This document shows positions 16,692 through 25,834 of a stretch of DNA of 64,000 bases, one piece after another; the first letter of the stretch is position 1, and the number at the start of each line of letters is the position of its first letter. The notes under the pieces are model-generated. The model did no database searches. It was given only the letters and a program-made list of their open reading frames with translations, and was not told the DNA's origin. Both the position numbers and the translations under genes were made by a program. The stretch covers positions 10,257-74,256 of the forward strand of contig NZ_JAGGQL010000012.1 in the NCBI RefSeq assembly GCF_018613315.1. Reading direction: 5' to 3'. The stretch comes from Bacillus sp. ISL-37. Its GTDB lineage: Bacteria; Bacillota; Bacilli; Bacillales; Cytobacillaceae.

Positions 16692-16742
16692 ATTAAATGA
16701 CTGAAAATTGAGAATAAACACTGATTCTCATACTTCAAAAAG

Positions 16743-16759
16743 TTGGCACGATAGTTGCA
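16743..16759 (+). promoter_or_regulatory. sigma-54 (SigL) -24/-12 promoter
   Basis: TTGGCACGATAGTTGCA matches TGGCAC-N5-TTGCA exactly, with GG at 16745-16746 and GC at 16757-16758. Transcription would start near 16770. Confidence 0.92.
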
Positions 16760-16791
16760 ATAAGATAATACAGCAATTTTATTCAATATTT

Positions 16792-16805
16792 TGTAAGCGT
16801 TGTCA
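16792..16805. promoter_or_regulatory. cre box (CcpA operator)
   Basis: TGTAAGCGTTGTCA fits the cre consensus TGWAANCGNTNWCA at every position. It lies about 22-35 bases after the predicted start, a position suited to CcpA roadblock or interference with activation. ccpA itself is in this window at 60963. Confidence 0.8.
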
Positions 16806-16868
16806 TCTTATCGAACAGGGAGGGTAGGGTACGTTAGTCTTTACTTTAAAAAACAAGGGGGAAAAAGA

Positions 16869-18188
16869 ATGCTGAGTATGATTGGATTGATTGGCGGTCT
16901 GGCTTTATTGATTTATTTGACGATGAGAGGCATGAACCTGCTAATTGTTGGACCGATTTCTGCGTTGTTTGTTGCTGTGTTCAGTGGCATGCCACTGTTT
17001 CCGCAGCTCGTTGAAGAAGGAGCTGCCAACTTTGTCGGCAATTATATGTCTGGTTTTTCTGGATTCGTTACTGCATGGTACATGATGTTCCTGCTCGGGG
17101 CGATTTTTGGAAAGGTGATGGAGGATAGCGGCGCGGCTGACAGTGTGTCGGAGTTCATCGTTGACAAATTGGGGATGAAGTTTGCCGTGCTTGCGATCGT
17201 CGCAGCCTGTGCCGTGCTGACTTATGGCGGCGTAAGCTTGTTTGTTGTAGCATTTTCGGTTTATCCAATGGCATTAAGCTTGTTCAGGCAGGCGAATCTG
17301 CCAAGGCGTTTTATTCCGGCAGCACTGGCTTTCGGCTCGGTTACCTTTACGATGACTTCTGCCGGTTCTCCGGAAATCCAGAACTGGATTCCGATTCAAT
17401 TCCTGGATACTTCGCCAGTTGCAGGCTGGGAGGTCAGTGCCATCGTTGCCGTCTTCATGATGATTTTTGGATACTGGTGGCTGAAACGAATGATTACTAA
17501 TGCCGTTGCAAAAGGAGAAAAATTTGAAGCCAGGAAGACCGATCCAATGATGGAAAAGCGAGAGCTTCCTCATCCTCTTATGGGCCTGATTCCTTTGGTA
17601 GTGGTATTGGTGATCTCATTCATTTTCCATGATTCATTAAAACAGTCAGCACTGATCATTGCCCTGCTTGGTGGGGTTGTATCTGCCTATCTATTAAATC
17701 GCAAGTATTTCAAAAATTTCTGGGAAGCACTTTCAGAAGGAACGATGGGCGCATTGATTGCGATTGGTAACACAGCTGCAGTCGTAGGATTCGGCGGTGT
17801 CGCAAAAGCAGTGCCGGCTTTCCAGACTGCTGTTGATGCGATGACGAATATTCCAGGAAGCCCATTGATCGGTGCGGCAATCGCCGTCAGTGTCATTGCC
17901 GGTATGACTGGCTCGGCATCCGGTGGTCAGGCCATTGCGCTTCCATTGCTTGCTCCGCATTACATGGATATGGGCGTCAATCCGGAAGCTCTGCACAGGG
18001 TAGCGGCAATTTCCTCCGGTGCGCTTGATTCACTGCCGCATAATGGTTACGTCGTCACGACCGTCCGGGCAATCTGTGGCGAGTCCCATCAGGATGCGTA
18101 CAATCCAGTTGCTGCTGTGACTGTCATTGTTCCGTTGATTGGTGTGGCAATAGCGATTGTTCTATTCTCTCTAGGATTAGGCATTTAA
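16869..18188 (+). CDS. GntP-family organic acid transporter
   Basis: A 439-residue permease with about 12-14 membrane helices and the GntP/ion-transporter layout (repeated glycine-rich helices, re-entrant AGSPEIQNW region near the middle, GMTGSASGGQAIALPLL near residue 340). ATG at 16869 follows AAGGGGGAAAAAG. It lies behind a sigma-54 promoter and 16 bases before a 3-hydroxybutyrate dehydrogenase gene, so D-3-hydroxybutyrate or a related short acid is the likely substrate; this is contextual. Confidence 0.82.
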   Translation: MLSMIGLIGGLALLIYLTMRGMNLLIVGPISALFVAVFSGMPLFPQLVEEGAANFVGNYMSGFSGFVTAWYMMFLLGAIFGKVMEDSGAADSVSEFIVDKLGMKFAVLAIVAACAVLTYGGVSLFVVAFSVYPMALSLFRQANLPRRFIPAALAFGSVTFTMTSAGSPEIQNWIPIQFLDTSPVAGWEVSAIVAVFMMIFGYWWLKRMITNAVAKGEKFEARKTDPMMEKRELPHPLMGLIPLVVVLVISFIFHDSLKQSALIIALLGGVVSAYLLNRKYFKNFWEALSEGTMGALIAIGNTAAVVGFGGVAKAVPAFQTAVDAMTNIPGSPLIGAAIAVSVIAGMTGSASGGQAIALPLLAPHYMDMGVNPEALHRVAAISSGALDSLPHNGYVVTTVRAICGESHQDAYNPVAAVTVIVPLIGVAIAIVLFSLGLGI

Positions 18189-18204
18189 AGAAAGGAGATT
18201 CCCA

Positions 18205-18981
18205 ATGGTAAAAGATAAGATCGTGATGATTACCGGTGCCGCCCAGGGAATCGGCTATGAGATTGGAAAAAGTTTTGCTGAGCAGGGCGCGAAGGTTTTT
18301 TTAACAGATTTACAGGAAGACACTGTGGAAAAAGCGGCAGCCAGTCTGCGTGAGCAGGGGTATGATGCTGCGGGTTTTAAATGTGATGTCACTAGCGAAA
18401 AAGACGTTGAGGAGGCAGTGGCAAAATGCATTGAGCACTTTGGTACTGTCGATGTTCTCATCAACAATGCTGGCTTGCAATATGTCTCCATGATCGAAGA
18501 CTTCCCGACGGAAAAATTCGAACTGTTGATAAAGGTGATGCTCACAGCACCATTTATAGCCTTGAAGCATGTGCTGCCAGTCATGAAAAAACAAGGTTCT
18601 GGCCGGGTGATCAACATGGCCTCCATCAACGGGCTTGTCGGTTTTGCCGGAAAAGCGGCATACAACAGTGCCAAGCATGGAGTTATTGGGCTTACAAAGG
18701 TTGCAGCTCTTGAAACCGCTGAGCACGGAATCACCGTAAACGCAGTCTGCCCTGGTTATGTCGATACACCGCTTGTGCGCAACCAGCTTTCCAGCCTGGC
18801 GGAGACAAGGAATGTACCACTTGAAAAAGTGCTCGAGGAAGTAATTTTTCCGCTCGTTCCGCAAAAACGCCTGCTGGCTGTAGAGGAAATCGCAAGTTAT
18901 GTTATGTTCCTCGCCAGTGATGCGGCCAAAGGAATCACAGGCCAGGCGGCTGTCATTGATGGAGGGTATACGATTCAATAA
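18205..18981 (+). CDS. D-3-hydroxybutyrate dehydrogenase (SDR family)
   Basis: A 258-residue classical short-chain dehydrogenase. The cofactor loop TGAAQGIG (residues 10-17), NNAG (about 89), catalytic Ser in MASINGLVG and YNSAK (about 152-156) are all present. Length, the NMASINGLVG region and the QAAVIDGGYT end fit 3-hydroxybutyrate dehydrogenase, which oxidises D-3-hydroxybutyrate to acetoacetate with NAD. AAAGGAG precedes ATG 18205. It is second in the sigma-54 operon. Other SDR substrates cannot be excluded. Confidence 0.82.
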   Translation: MVKDKIVMITGAAQGIGYEIGKSFAEQGAKVFLTDLQEDTVEKAAASLREQGYDAAGFKCDVTSEKDVEEAVAKCIEHFGTVDVLINNAGLQYVSMIEDFPTEKFELLIKVMLTAPFIALKHVLPVMKKQGSGRVINMASINGLVGFAGKAAYNSAKHGVIGLTKVAALETAEHGITVNAVCPGYVDTPLVRNQLSSLAETRNVPLEKVLEEVIFPLVPQKRLLAVEEIASYVMFLASDAAKGITGQAAVIDGGYTIQ

Positions 18982-18985
18982 GTTT

Positions 18986-19020
18986 AAAGCCGGCTTACCT
19001 TTTTGGTAGCCGGCTTTTTA
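18986..19020. terminator. intrinsic terminator, probably bidirectional
   Basis: AGCCGGCT-tACC-ttttt-GGTa-GCCGGCT with TTTTT on the right; it separates the convergent dehydrogenase and NERD genes. Confidence 0.88.
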
Positions 19021-19022
19021 CA

Positions 19023-19997
19023 TTATAGTCCGTTGAAAAAATCTTCTGGCGGGGAATAGGTTCTGTTTTTTGTTGTACCTGTAAAAACAAGATTCAGTGA
19101 ATGAAGGATTCGAGTAATTGTATCTTCTAAATTTATACGGAGGAATTCCCGCAATTTTTTATTTGTTAGTGCAGAGCCATTCAAGAGGAAATAGTCTTTA
19201 ACTGCTTGTATGTGTGCATCCTTTGATGTCTTCCCGCAATTTTCACAAAACCATGTGCCATGCATGCGTTCCATACTAAAAAGGCTGCAGTATGGGCACT
19301 GGACTCCAGTTAAGATATCGCTGGGAATATCCATGGCCTTGGGATCAGGAACGAATGGTACATGTTGTTTGAGCAGCAAACGAGTGACTCTTTTAATATC
19401 TTTCTTTGTTAAAATTTCCTTATAGAATTGTGTTTGTAAGGTTGAAATTTTAAAAGGGATTCTCGCAGCACGGCAGGTTCTGTATGATACTACCTTATTA
19501 TTAGTAGGGTTTTTGATTATCGTTTGGGGGTTGCTGATTGTTACAAAAGTCTCAAGGGGAGGCAAAGGCAGTTGATGCTTGATCAGCCATTTTTTGAGGT
19601 GAGCACTTTGGATTTCTGCTTGTAATATTGGATTATTATATCCTTTCTCCGTGCCATCATAGGTTTGAAGTAGCTGGTCCAATTCATGATCAATTTCAAT
19701 TGTACCGGCAAGATTCTTTGATTCAATAATGACCATGAACCACGGACTAATAATCAGGGTATCGATTTGAAAATAACCATTTTTATGTGGGAGCCTGAGG
19801 TATTGGAATATCGTTAAGTCATCATCCGGAAACAGGGAAAGGTAATAGTCCACTTCTATTTCTCCCTTGTACCCTGCTTTCCAGCGGATTAGTTTGGAAA
19901 GGAATTCAGATTTCCGAGGATGATTGTCAGGTAAACGGCGGGTAATTGCGTCAAAAATGAGGATTTCAATGGGGATCGTACGATATTTAGCTATCAC
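19023..19997 (-). CDS. NERD-domain protein with zinc ribbon
   Basis: A 324-residue protein. The nuclease-related (NERD) domain spans about residues 30-150 with the restriction-endonuclease-like core (IDTLIISP...MVIIESKNLAG: the D and ExK residues are intact). A CPYC-x13-CENC zinc ribbon lies near residues 235-255. The GTG at 19997 gives the family-like N-terminus MIAKYRTIPIEI and has GGAG eight bases upstream; TTG 20027 and ATG 20003 are alternatives. Function is unknown; DNA processing is the usual inference for NERD. A second NERD-related gene (ytlQ) is at 35063. Confidence 0.75.
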   Translation of the reverse strand: MIAKYRTIPIEILIFDAITRRLPDNHPRKSEFLSKLIRWKAGYKGEIEVDYYLSLFPDDDLTIFQYLRLPHKNGYFQIDTLIISPWFMVIIESKNLAGTIEIDHELDQLLQTYDGTEKGYNNPILQAEIQSAHLKKWLIKHQLPLPPLETFVTISNPQTIIKNPTNNKVVSYRTCRAARIPFKISTLQTQFYKEILTKKDIKRVTRLLLKQHVPFVPDPKAMDIPSDILTGVQCPYCSLFSMERMHGTWFCENCGKTSKDAHIQAVKDYFLLNGSALTNKKLREFLRINLEDTITRILHSLNLVFTGTTKNRTYSPPEDFFNGL

Positions 19998-20074
19998 TTG
20001 CATCACTCCATATAAATTTGATACCAATTACATTCGTTATCCATGGAAAAAATCCTTTATTGATCACGAATTTA

Positions 20075-20203
20075 TTTAATTCCGCGAAATACGCTTCGAA
20101 TCACGCGAAATTGTCATATAATCCCGCGAAAGTACGGGTTGATTCCGCGAAAGTAGACCTTAATTCCGCGAACTGGAAATTCACCGCGTTTTTTACCAAT
20201 TTT
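20075..20203. repeat. 21-bp tandem array (family F, copy 2) with conserved flank
   Basis: CCGCGAA or a one-base variant at 20082, 20103, 20124, 20145 and 20166, each exactly 21 bp apart. The right flank (20170-20203) begins GAACTGGAAATT and ends in a T run and CCAATTTT, as in the 12877 array. It lies in the divergent interval between the NERD gene and leuS. Confidence 0.85.
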
Positions 20204-20329
20204 GTGTCCAAATCCACCTTCAAAATCCCACACCAAACAAAAGATACAGACATAAACTACTCTCCATAATCATTTATTTTATCTCTGCTTGCATATGGGA
20301 GGGAATTTTATTACAATATCTCTATATTC

Positions 20330-20572
20330 ATAACGAAAGACTTCGACAAGGAGTAGTAGTGGTGCAAAGCCTGATGTAGAGAGCTGGCGGTTGGTGCAAG
20401 CCAGACAGGACCATCATGAACTCGCCTTTGAGTCGCAGACGTGAACACGAGTAGCGTTTGCCGTTTTCCGCGTTAAGGATGAATGAAGCGAGTGTTACAC
20501 ACTAATTTGGGTGGTACCGCGGGAGATCATACATAACCTCTCGTCCCTTTTACAGGGGCGGGAGTTTTTTGT
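20330..20572 (+). ncRNA. T-box leader of leuS
   Basis: The leader has the T-box sequence GGGTGGTACCGCG (20509-20521), a stem I region with GAACTCGCC carrying a CUC leucine specifier, and a terminator CTCTCGTCCCTT-ttac-AGGGGCGGGAG-TTTTTT (about 20538-20570). Uncharged tRNA-Leu should pair with the T-box bulge and favour antitermination, linking leuS expression to leucine charging. Confidence 0.93.
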
Positions 20573-20678
20573 TTTTCTGGAGCCTTTGACTGGGCAGCAT
20601 GTCCAACAATGTCGCTGGCTTTCAATTAGCAAACTTCATCCGCTAAAATAAATCGACTAAAACAGGAGGACAAAAACG

Positions 20679-23093
20679 ATGAGTTTTAACCATCAGGAAA
20701 TCGAGAAAAAATGGCAATCGCATTGGGAACAGAACAAAACGTTCAAAACGACTGAAGATAAAGGGAAAGAAAAGTTCTACGCGCTTGATATGTTCCCGTA
20801 TCCATCTGGTGCCGGCCTTCACGTTGGGCACCCGGAAGGTTACACAGCGACTGATATCCTTTCACGCATGAAAAGGATGCAGGGCTTCAACGTCCTTCAC
20901 CCAATGGGCTGGGATGCGTTCGGACTTCCTGCTGAGCAGTACGCATTGGATACAGGGAATGACCCGGCAGAGTTCACGGAGCAGAACATCAACACGTTCC
21001 GCCGCCAGATCAAGGCATTAGGTTTTTCATACGACTGGGACCGTGAAGTCAACACAACCGACCCAGAATACTACAAGTGGACGCAATGGATTTTCCTTAA
21101 GCTTTATGAAAAAGGTCTTGCATACATTGATGAAGTTGCGGTTAACTGGTGCCCGGCACTTGGAACTGTTTTAGCCAATGAAGAAGTAATCGACGGAAAA
21201 AGTGAGCGCGGTGGACACCCGGTTGAACGCCGTCCAATGAGACAGTGGATGCTTAAGATCACTGCCTACGCAGATCGCCTTCTTGAGGATCTTGATTTAC
21301 TGGATTGGCCGGAAAGCCTGAAGGATATGCAGCGCAACTGGATCGGCCGTTCAGAAGGTGCTGAGATCACATTCAACATCGAAGGACATGACGGAACGTT
21401 CACCGTGTTCACGACTCGTCCGGATACTTTGTTCGGCGCAACTTATGCAGTGCTTGCACCTGAGCATCAATTGGTTGATAAAATCACTACAGCTGAACAG
21501 CGTGCAGCAATCGAAAAATATATCGATGAAATCAAGAGCAAGAGTGACCTTGAGCGTACAGACCTTGCCAAGGACAAAACAGGCGTCTTCACTGGTGCAT
21601 ATGCGATCAACCCGGCAAATGGCGAAAAAATGCCAATCTGGATTGCTGACTATGTTCTTGCATCCTATGGAACAGGGGCAATTATGGCAGTACCAGGCCA
21701 TGACGAGCGCGACTACGAGTTCGCTAAAAAATTCGATCTTGAAATCAGAGAAGTCGTTGCAGGCGGAGACATTGAAAAAGAAGCTTACACTTGCGACGGA
21801 GAGCACATCAACTCTGAATTCCTTAACGGCATGGGCAAGGAAGAGGCAATCAATAAGATGATTGCATGGCTTGAGGAAAAAGGAATCGGTACGAAGAAGG
21901 TTACTTATCGCCTTCGTGACTGGTTGTTCAGCCGCCAGCGCTACTGGGGTGAGCCGATTCCAATCATCCACTGGGAAGATGGAACGATGTCAGCTGTACC
22001 TGAAGACCAGCTGCCGCTTGTCTTGCCAAAAACAACTGAAATCAAGCCATCAGGCACAGGTGAATCTCCACTTGCCAATATTGATGACTGGGTGAATGTT
22101 GTTGACCCTGAAACAGGCAAAAAAGGCCGCAGGGAAACGAACACGATGCCGCAATGGGCTGGCAGCTGCTGGTACTATCTGCGCTATATCGATCCGAAGA
22201 ACGACCAGGCACTAGCTGATGAGGAAAAATTAAAGCAGTGGCTTCCGGTTGATATTTATATCGGTGGAGCAGAGCACGCTGTACTTCACTTGCTTTACGC
22301 TCGTTTCTGGCACAAGGTCCTTTACGATGTGGGTGTTGTCCACACGAAGGAGCCTTTCCAAAAGCTTTTCAACCAGGGAATGATCCTTGGTGAAAATAAT
22401 GAAAAAATGAGCAAATCAAAAGGCAATGTCGTCAACCCAGATGAAATCGTTGAAAGTCATGGTGCTGATACACTTCGTCTTTATGAAATGTTCATGGGGC
22501 CACTTGAAGCATCCATCGCATGGTCGACAAATGGTCTGGATGGATCACGACGCTTCCTTGACCGCTTCTGGCGCCTGTTTGTCAATGAAAACGGCAGCCT
22601 GAGTGAGAAAATCAAGGATGTTGAAAACATAAACCTTGAGAAGGTCTACCATCAGACTGTTAAAAAGGTGACGGAAGATTACGAAGGGCTTCGTTTCAAT
22701 ACAGCTATTTCGCAAATGATGGTCTTCATCAATGAAGCCTATAAAGCGGAAGAGCTTCCAAAAGCTTACGTTGAGGGCTTTGTAAAAATGATTGCGCCGA
22801 TTACCCCGCATATTGCGGAAGAGCTTTGGGCAAAGCTAGGCCACAGTGAGTCAATCACATATGCAGCATGGCCAGCTTATGATGAAGCCAAGCTAGTCGA
22901 CGACGAAGTCGAAATCGTTGTCCAGGTAAACGGTAAAATCAAAGCAAAAATGATGGTACCAGCAGATGCAAACAGAGAAACGCTTGAGCAGATTGCAATG
23001 GGTGATGATGCTGTCAAAGAACAAATTGACGGAAAGACAGTCCGCAAAGTCATTGCAGTACCAGGAAAGCTAGTTAACATAGTCGCAAATTAA
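20679..23093 (+). CDS. leuS: leucyl-tRNA synthetase
   Basis: An 804-residue class I synthetase of the bacterial type. The HIGH motif is HVGH (48-51), KMSKS is at 576-580, and the CP1 editing domain lies between ([12 protein letters not shown] and [15 protein letters not shown] are its conserved parts). The C-terminal [10 protein letters not shown] domain is present. ATG at 20679 has AGGAGG upstream. Regulated by the T-box leader. Confidence 0.97.
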   Translation: MSFNHQEIEKKWQSHWEQNKTFKTTEDKGKEKFYALDMFPYPSGAGLHVGHPEGYTATDILSRMKRMQGFNVLHPMGWDAFGLPAEQYALDTGNDPAEFTEQNINTFRRQIKALGFSYDWDREVNTTDPEYYKWTQWIFLKLYEKGLAYIDEVAVNWCPALGTVLANEEVIDGKSERGGHPVERRPMRQWMLKITAYADRLLEDLDLLDWPESLKDMQRNWIGRSEGAEITFNIEGHDGTFTVFTTRPDTLFGATYAVLAPEHQLVDKITTAEQRAAIEKYIDEIKSKSDLERTDLAKDKTGVFTGAYAINPANGEKMPIWIADYVLASYGTGAIMAVPGHDERDYEFAKKFDLEIREVVAGGDIEKEAYTCDGEHINSEFLNGMGKEEAINKMIAWLEEKGIGTKKVTYRLRDWLFSRQRYWGEPIPIIHWEDGTMSAVPEDQLPLVLPKTTEIKPSGTGESPLANIDDWVNVVDPETGKKGRRETNTMPQWAGSCWYYLRYIDPKNDQALADEEKLKQWLPVDIYIGGAEHAVLHLLYARFWHKVLYDVGVVHTKEPFQKLFNQGMILGENNEKMSKSKGNVVNPDEIVESHGADTLRLYEMFMGPLEASIAWSTNGLDGSRRFLDRFWRLFVNENGSLSEKIKDVENINLEKVYHQTVKKVTEDYEGLRFNTAISQMMVFINEAYKAEELPKAYVEGFVKMIAPITPHIAEELWAKLGHSESITYAAWPAYDEAKLVDDEVEIVVQVNGKIKAKMMVPADANRETLEQIAMGDDAVKEQIDGKTVRKVIAVPGKLVNIVAN

Positions 23094-23104
23094 GATTTTT
23101 TCCT

Positions 23105-23138
23105 AAAAGGGTCGTGTAATGGCGACCCTTTTATTTTT
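23105..23138 (+). terminator. intrinsic terminator after leuS
   Basis: AAAAGGGTCG-tgtaatgg-CGACCCTTTT followed by ATTTTT. Confidence 0.92.
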
Positions 23139-23274
23139 CTAAAATAAAATACCCCATAAGGTTTATCCTTTGTAATTTAAAATTGGTTTTTATATAATAA
23201 ATAGGGGAAAATACAGTAAGGTATTGTATCCTTTAAATGGGACTAAATTTACTAAATAATGGAGGAAATGACTA

Positions 23275-23586
23275 ATGAATAAAGTTGAAACAATCACACC
23301 TGAAGAACTTCAAAAGAAGCTGGAAGCTGGAGAAAAGCCAGAAATGGTTGACGTTCGTGAACATGATGAAGTTGAATCTGGTATGGTTCCTGGAGCTAAG
23401 CATGTGCCAATGGGCGAAATTCCTGAAAGACTGAACGAATTCGACAAGGACAAGGAATACATCTTCATTTGCCGTTCAAGCGCACGCAGCGGCAACGTCT
23501 GCCACTACATGAACGAACAAGGTTTCAAAGTACGCAACATGGTTGGCGGCATGATGAGCTGGGGCGGAGAAACAAAGCGCCCGTAA
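23275..23586 (+). CDS. single-domain rhodanese
   Basis: A 103-residue rhodanese-like sulfurtransferase. The active-site loop is CRSSAR with Cys near residue 63, and the DVREHDEVESGMVPGAKHVPMGEI segment is typical. GGAGG precedes ATG. Single-domain rhodaneses carry persulfide sulfur; the partner is not evident from the neighbours. Confidence 0.88.
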   Translation: MNKVETITPEELQKKLEAGEKPEMVDVREHDEVESGMVPGAKHVPMGEIPERLNEFDKDKEYIFICRSSARSGNVCHYMNEQGFKVRNMVGGMMSWGGETKRP

Positions 23587-23643
23587 TTATAAAATTCTGA
23601 AAATCTGGCCAGAATGGATGTAAAAAAGGAAGGATGACTTCCC

Positions 23644-23829
23644 TTGATCCAGGTCAGAGTGTTTGATCATGAACATGAAAAAGATCTTGAGCAGGAAATG
23701 AACCGATTTCTTGAAAAGCTCGATGAAAAAAAGCTTTTGGACATTAAGTACAATGTCGCGGTCATTCCCGAAGAAATGGACGAAGAGCAGATATACTGTT
23801 TTTCAGCCATGGTCGTGTACAGAGCCTGA
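23644..23829 (+). CDS. cse60: sporulation protein Cse60
   Basis: A 61-residue protein, MIQVRVFDHEHEKDLE through YNVAVIPEE and YCFSAMVVYRA, which I recognise as the Cse60 family of sigma-E-controlled sporulation proteins. TTG start at 23644 with AAGGAAGGATG upstream. No sigma-E promoter was resolved by eye. Confidence 0.8.
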   Translation: MIQVRVFDHEHEKDLEQEMNRFLEKLDEKKLLDIKYNVAVIPEEMDEEQIYCFSAMVVYRA

Positions 23830-23853
23830 GTGAATTCACTCAGGCTCTGTTTC
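23816..23853 (+). terminator. intrinsic terminator overlapping cse60 stop
   Basis: ACAGAGCCTGAGT-gaattc-ACTCAGGCTCTGT followed by TTCTATTT. Confidence 0.9.
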
Positions 23854-23860
23854 TATTTAG

Positions 23861-24182
23861 TATGACGGACAGAAATAGGCGGGAAACGAGAAAAAATGTC
23901 CGTCATCAAGGTTATGACGGACAGAAATAGGGGGGAAACGAGAAAAAGTGTCCGTCATTAGGGCTATGACGGACAGAAATAGTCAGGAAAACAGAAAAAA
24001 TGTCCGTTATCAAGGCTATGACGGACAGAAATAGTCAGGAAACCGGAAAAAGTGTCCGTCATCAAGGCTATGACGGACAGAAATTGCAGGTGAAAACAGA
24101 AAAGTGTCCGTCATCAAGGTCATGACGGACAGAAAATGCCGGTGAAAACAGAAAAGTGTCCGTCATTAAGGTCATGACGGAC
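23861..24182. repeat. 52-bp hairpin repeat array (family A), six intervals
   Basis: The right arm ATGACGGAC recurs with preceding base at 23861, 23913, 23965, 24017, 24069, 24121 and 24173: every spacing is exactly 52 bp. From the second unit each right arm is preceded by TGTCCGTCAT and a 7-nt loop, giving six 10-bp hairpins. One arm is TGTCCGTTAT, which keeps the stem by a U-G wobble. The array fills the space between convergent cse60 and ytfP. Confidence 0.95.
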
Positions 24183-24240
24183 ACGAATTTTAGAGAAAAC
24201 AGGAAAGCTACCCGTATCAACTAAATCAAATGTTCAATTA

Positions 24241-25509
24241 CTATTTCTGTAACGCATATCCAGCAGCATTGCTGCCCGCAAGCCGACCGGTAACAAGTGC
24301 GGAGGTGATATTGTAGCCTCCTGTATATCCATGGATGTCGAGGATTTCACCGCAAAAGTAAAGTCCTTCTGCTTTCTTGGATGCCATTGTTTGAGGCTCG
24401 ACTTCTTTGACTGATACGCCGCCTCCGGTAACAAATGCTTTATCAAGCGGCAGGGTGCCGTTCACTTTGAATTCGAATTGCTTTACTGATTTGGCGAAGC
24501 TTCTTATTTTTTCATGGCCTAGCTGACCGCCCTGCATCGCTGGGTCAATCTCATTCAGCTCAAGCAGGAACAGTAGATACCGTTCTGGCAGAAGACCCTT
24601 CAATAAATTCTTCACCGCTTTTTTTGGCTCGGCTTTAATCAGTTTATTGATTTCCTGGAACAATTCTTCTTCTTTCATGTCAGGAAGCGCATCAAGGGAC
24701 ATGACGACTTCTTTTAGGTTCCACTTTTGCATCGCTTTGACGACGAACTGGCTGCAGCGCAGAACAGCTGGGCCGCTGATGCCGAAGTGTGTGAAGATCA
24801 TATCCATTTTATGAGTGATCAGCGCTTTCCCTTTTGGGTTAAGCACGCTGAGCCCAATTCCCCTTAACGAAAGTCCCTGCAGAACTTTTTCTTTTATAAA
24901 AGGTTCAGAGGACGTCAATGGAACTTCAGTCGGGAACAGTGTTGTGATCGTGTGGCCCGCTTTTTCAGCCCAGGCATACCCATCCCCGGTGGAACCTGTA
25001 TGAGGCACTGATTTTCCACCGACAGCAATGATGACACTGTCCGCATAAAACAATTCACCATTTTTCAATTCTACAGATTCAGCCTTGCTATCTTTGTAGT
25101 GGACATCGGCAACAGGGGTGTTCGTCTTGATTTCCACTTTTAAATCCTTAAGCTTTGATAAAAGAGCGTCAACAACGGACTGGGCTTTGTCCGTGACCGG
25201 GAACATCCGGCCATGGTCCTCTTCTTTAAGCTTGATTCCGAGTCCTTCGAAAAATGAAATGATATCTTCATTGCTGAAAATCGCCAGTGCGCTGTATAAG
25301 AACCGTCCATTTCCGGGTATATGTTTAATGATTTCATCCACTGGCAGCCGATTGGTCACATTGCAGCGGCCCCCGCCGGAGATAGCCAGCTTTCGGCCTA
25401 GCTTGTCTCCTTTGTCGATCAGCAGCACCTTTGCGCCCTGCTCGCCAGCAGCAATTGCGGCCATCAAGCCAGACGGACCGCCGCCAAGGACGATTACATC
25501 GTATTTCAT
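24241..25509 (-). CDS. ytfP: FAD-dependent oxidoreductase, YtfP/YhiN (BaiN-like) family
   Basis: A 422-residue flavoprotein. The N-terminal dinucleotide site [19 protein letters not shown], the motif [20 protein letters not shown] and the C-terminal GGVSVKEV...[18 protein letters not shown] are diagnostic of the HI0933/YhiN family. ATG at 25509 is preferred over a frame extension of eight residues because GGTGAAGC is spaced for it. Physiological substrate unknown. Confidence 0.88.
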   Translation of the reverse strand: MKYDVIVLGGGPSGLMAAIAAGEQGAKVLLIDKGDKLGRKLAISGGGRCNVTNRLPVDEIIKHIPGNGRFLYSALAIFSNEDIISFFEGLGIKLKEEDHGRMFPVTDKAQSVVDALLSKLKDLKVEIKTNTPVADVHYKDSKAESVELKNGELFYADSVIIAVGGKSVPHTGSTGDGYAWAEKAGHTITTLFPTEVPLTSSEPFIKEKVLQGLSLRGIGLSVLNPKGKALITHKMDMIFTHFGISGPAVLRCSQFVVKAMQKWNLKEVVMSLDALPDMKEEELFQEINKLIKAEPKKAVKNLLKGLLPERYLLFLLELNEIDPAMQGGQLGHEKIRSFAKSVKQFEFKVNGTLPLDKAFVTGGGVSVKEVEPQTMASKKAEGLYFCGEILDIHGYTGGYNITSALVTGRLAGSNAAGYALQK

Positions 25510-25834
25510 TGCTTCACCAACTTTTCGTTTCACTTTTTAGATGCATTAAGCACTTTTATTATTATAATCCATCTCTTCATTAAAAACATTGCCTTTGAAT
25601 GATGTTCTTCAAACGGCAGTTAATGAATTAGCCCGGAAAACTGGCAGTCAGGCTGGAGAAAGAGTAAACTAGGGAATGCAGGAAAATGTGCATCCGGGAT
25701 TCAGGAAGTTTCTTTATACGGGATGCAGGAAATTTCTGTATTCATTGATAAATATCATAGTGTCTGATTGTGTTTATGGTAAAATACAAGTTTGTAATCT
25801 GTTTTTATTTTATAGATTGAAAAGTAGGGATCTT

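Noticed and set aside
23861-24182. CRISPR array
   Set aside because: The whole 52-bp unit, including the part between conserved arms, is repeated; there are no unique spacers and no cas genes. The same holds for the other nine arrays.
25670-25760. Another phased array (GGGATTCAGGAA-like blocks)
   Set aside because: Only three blocks with unequal spacings of about 22 and 25 bp; too weak.
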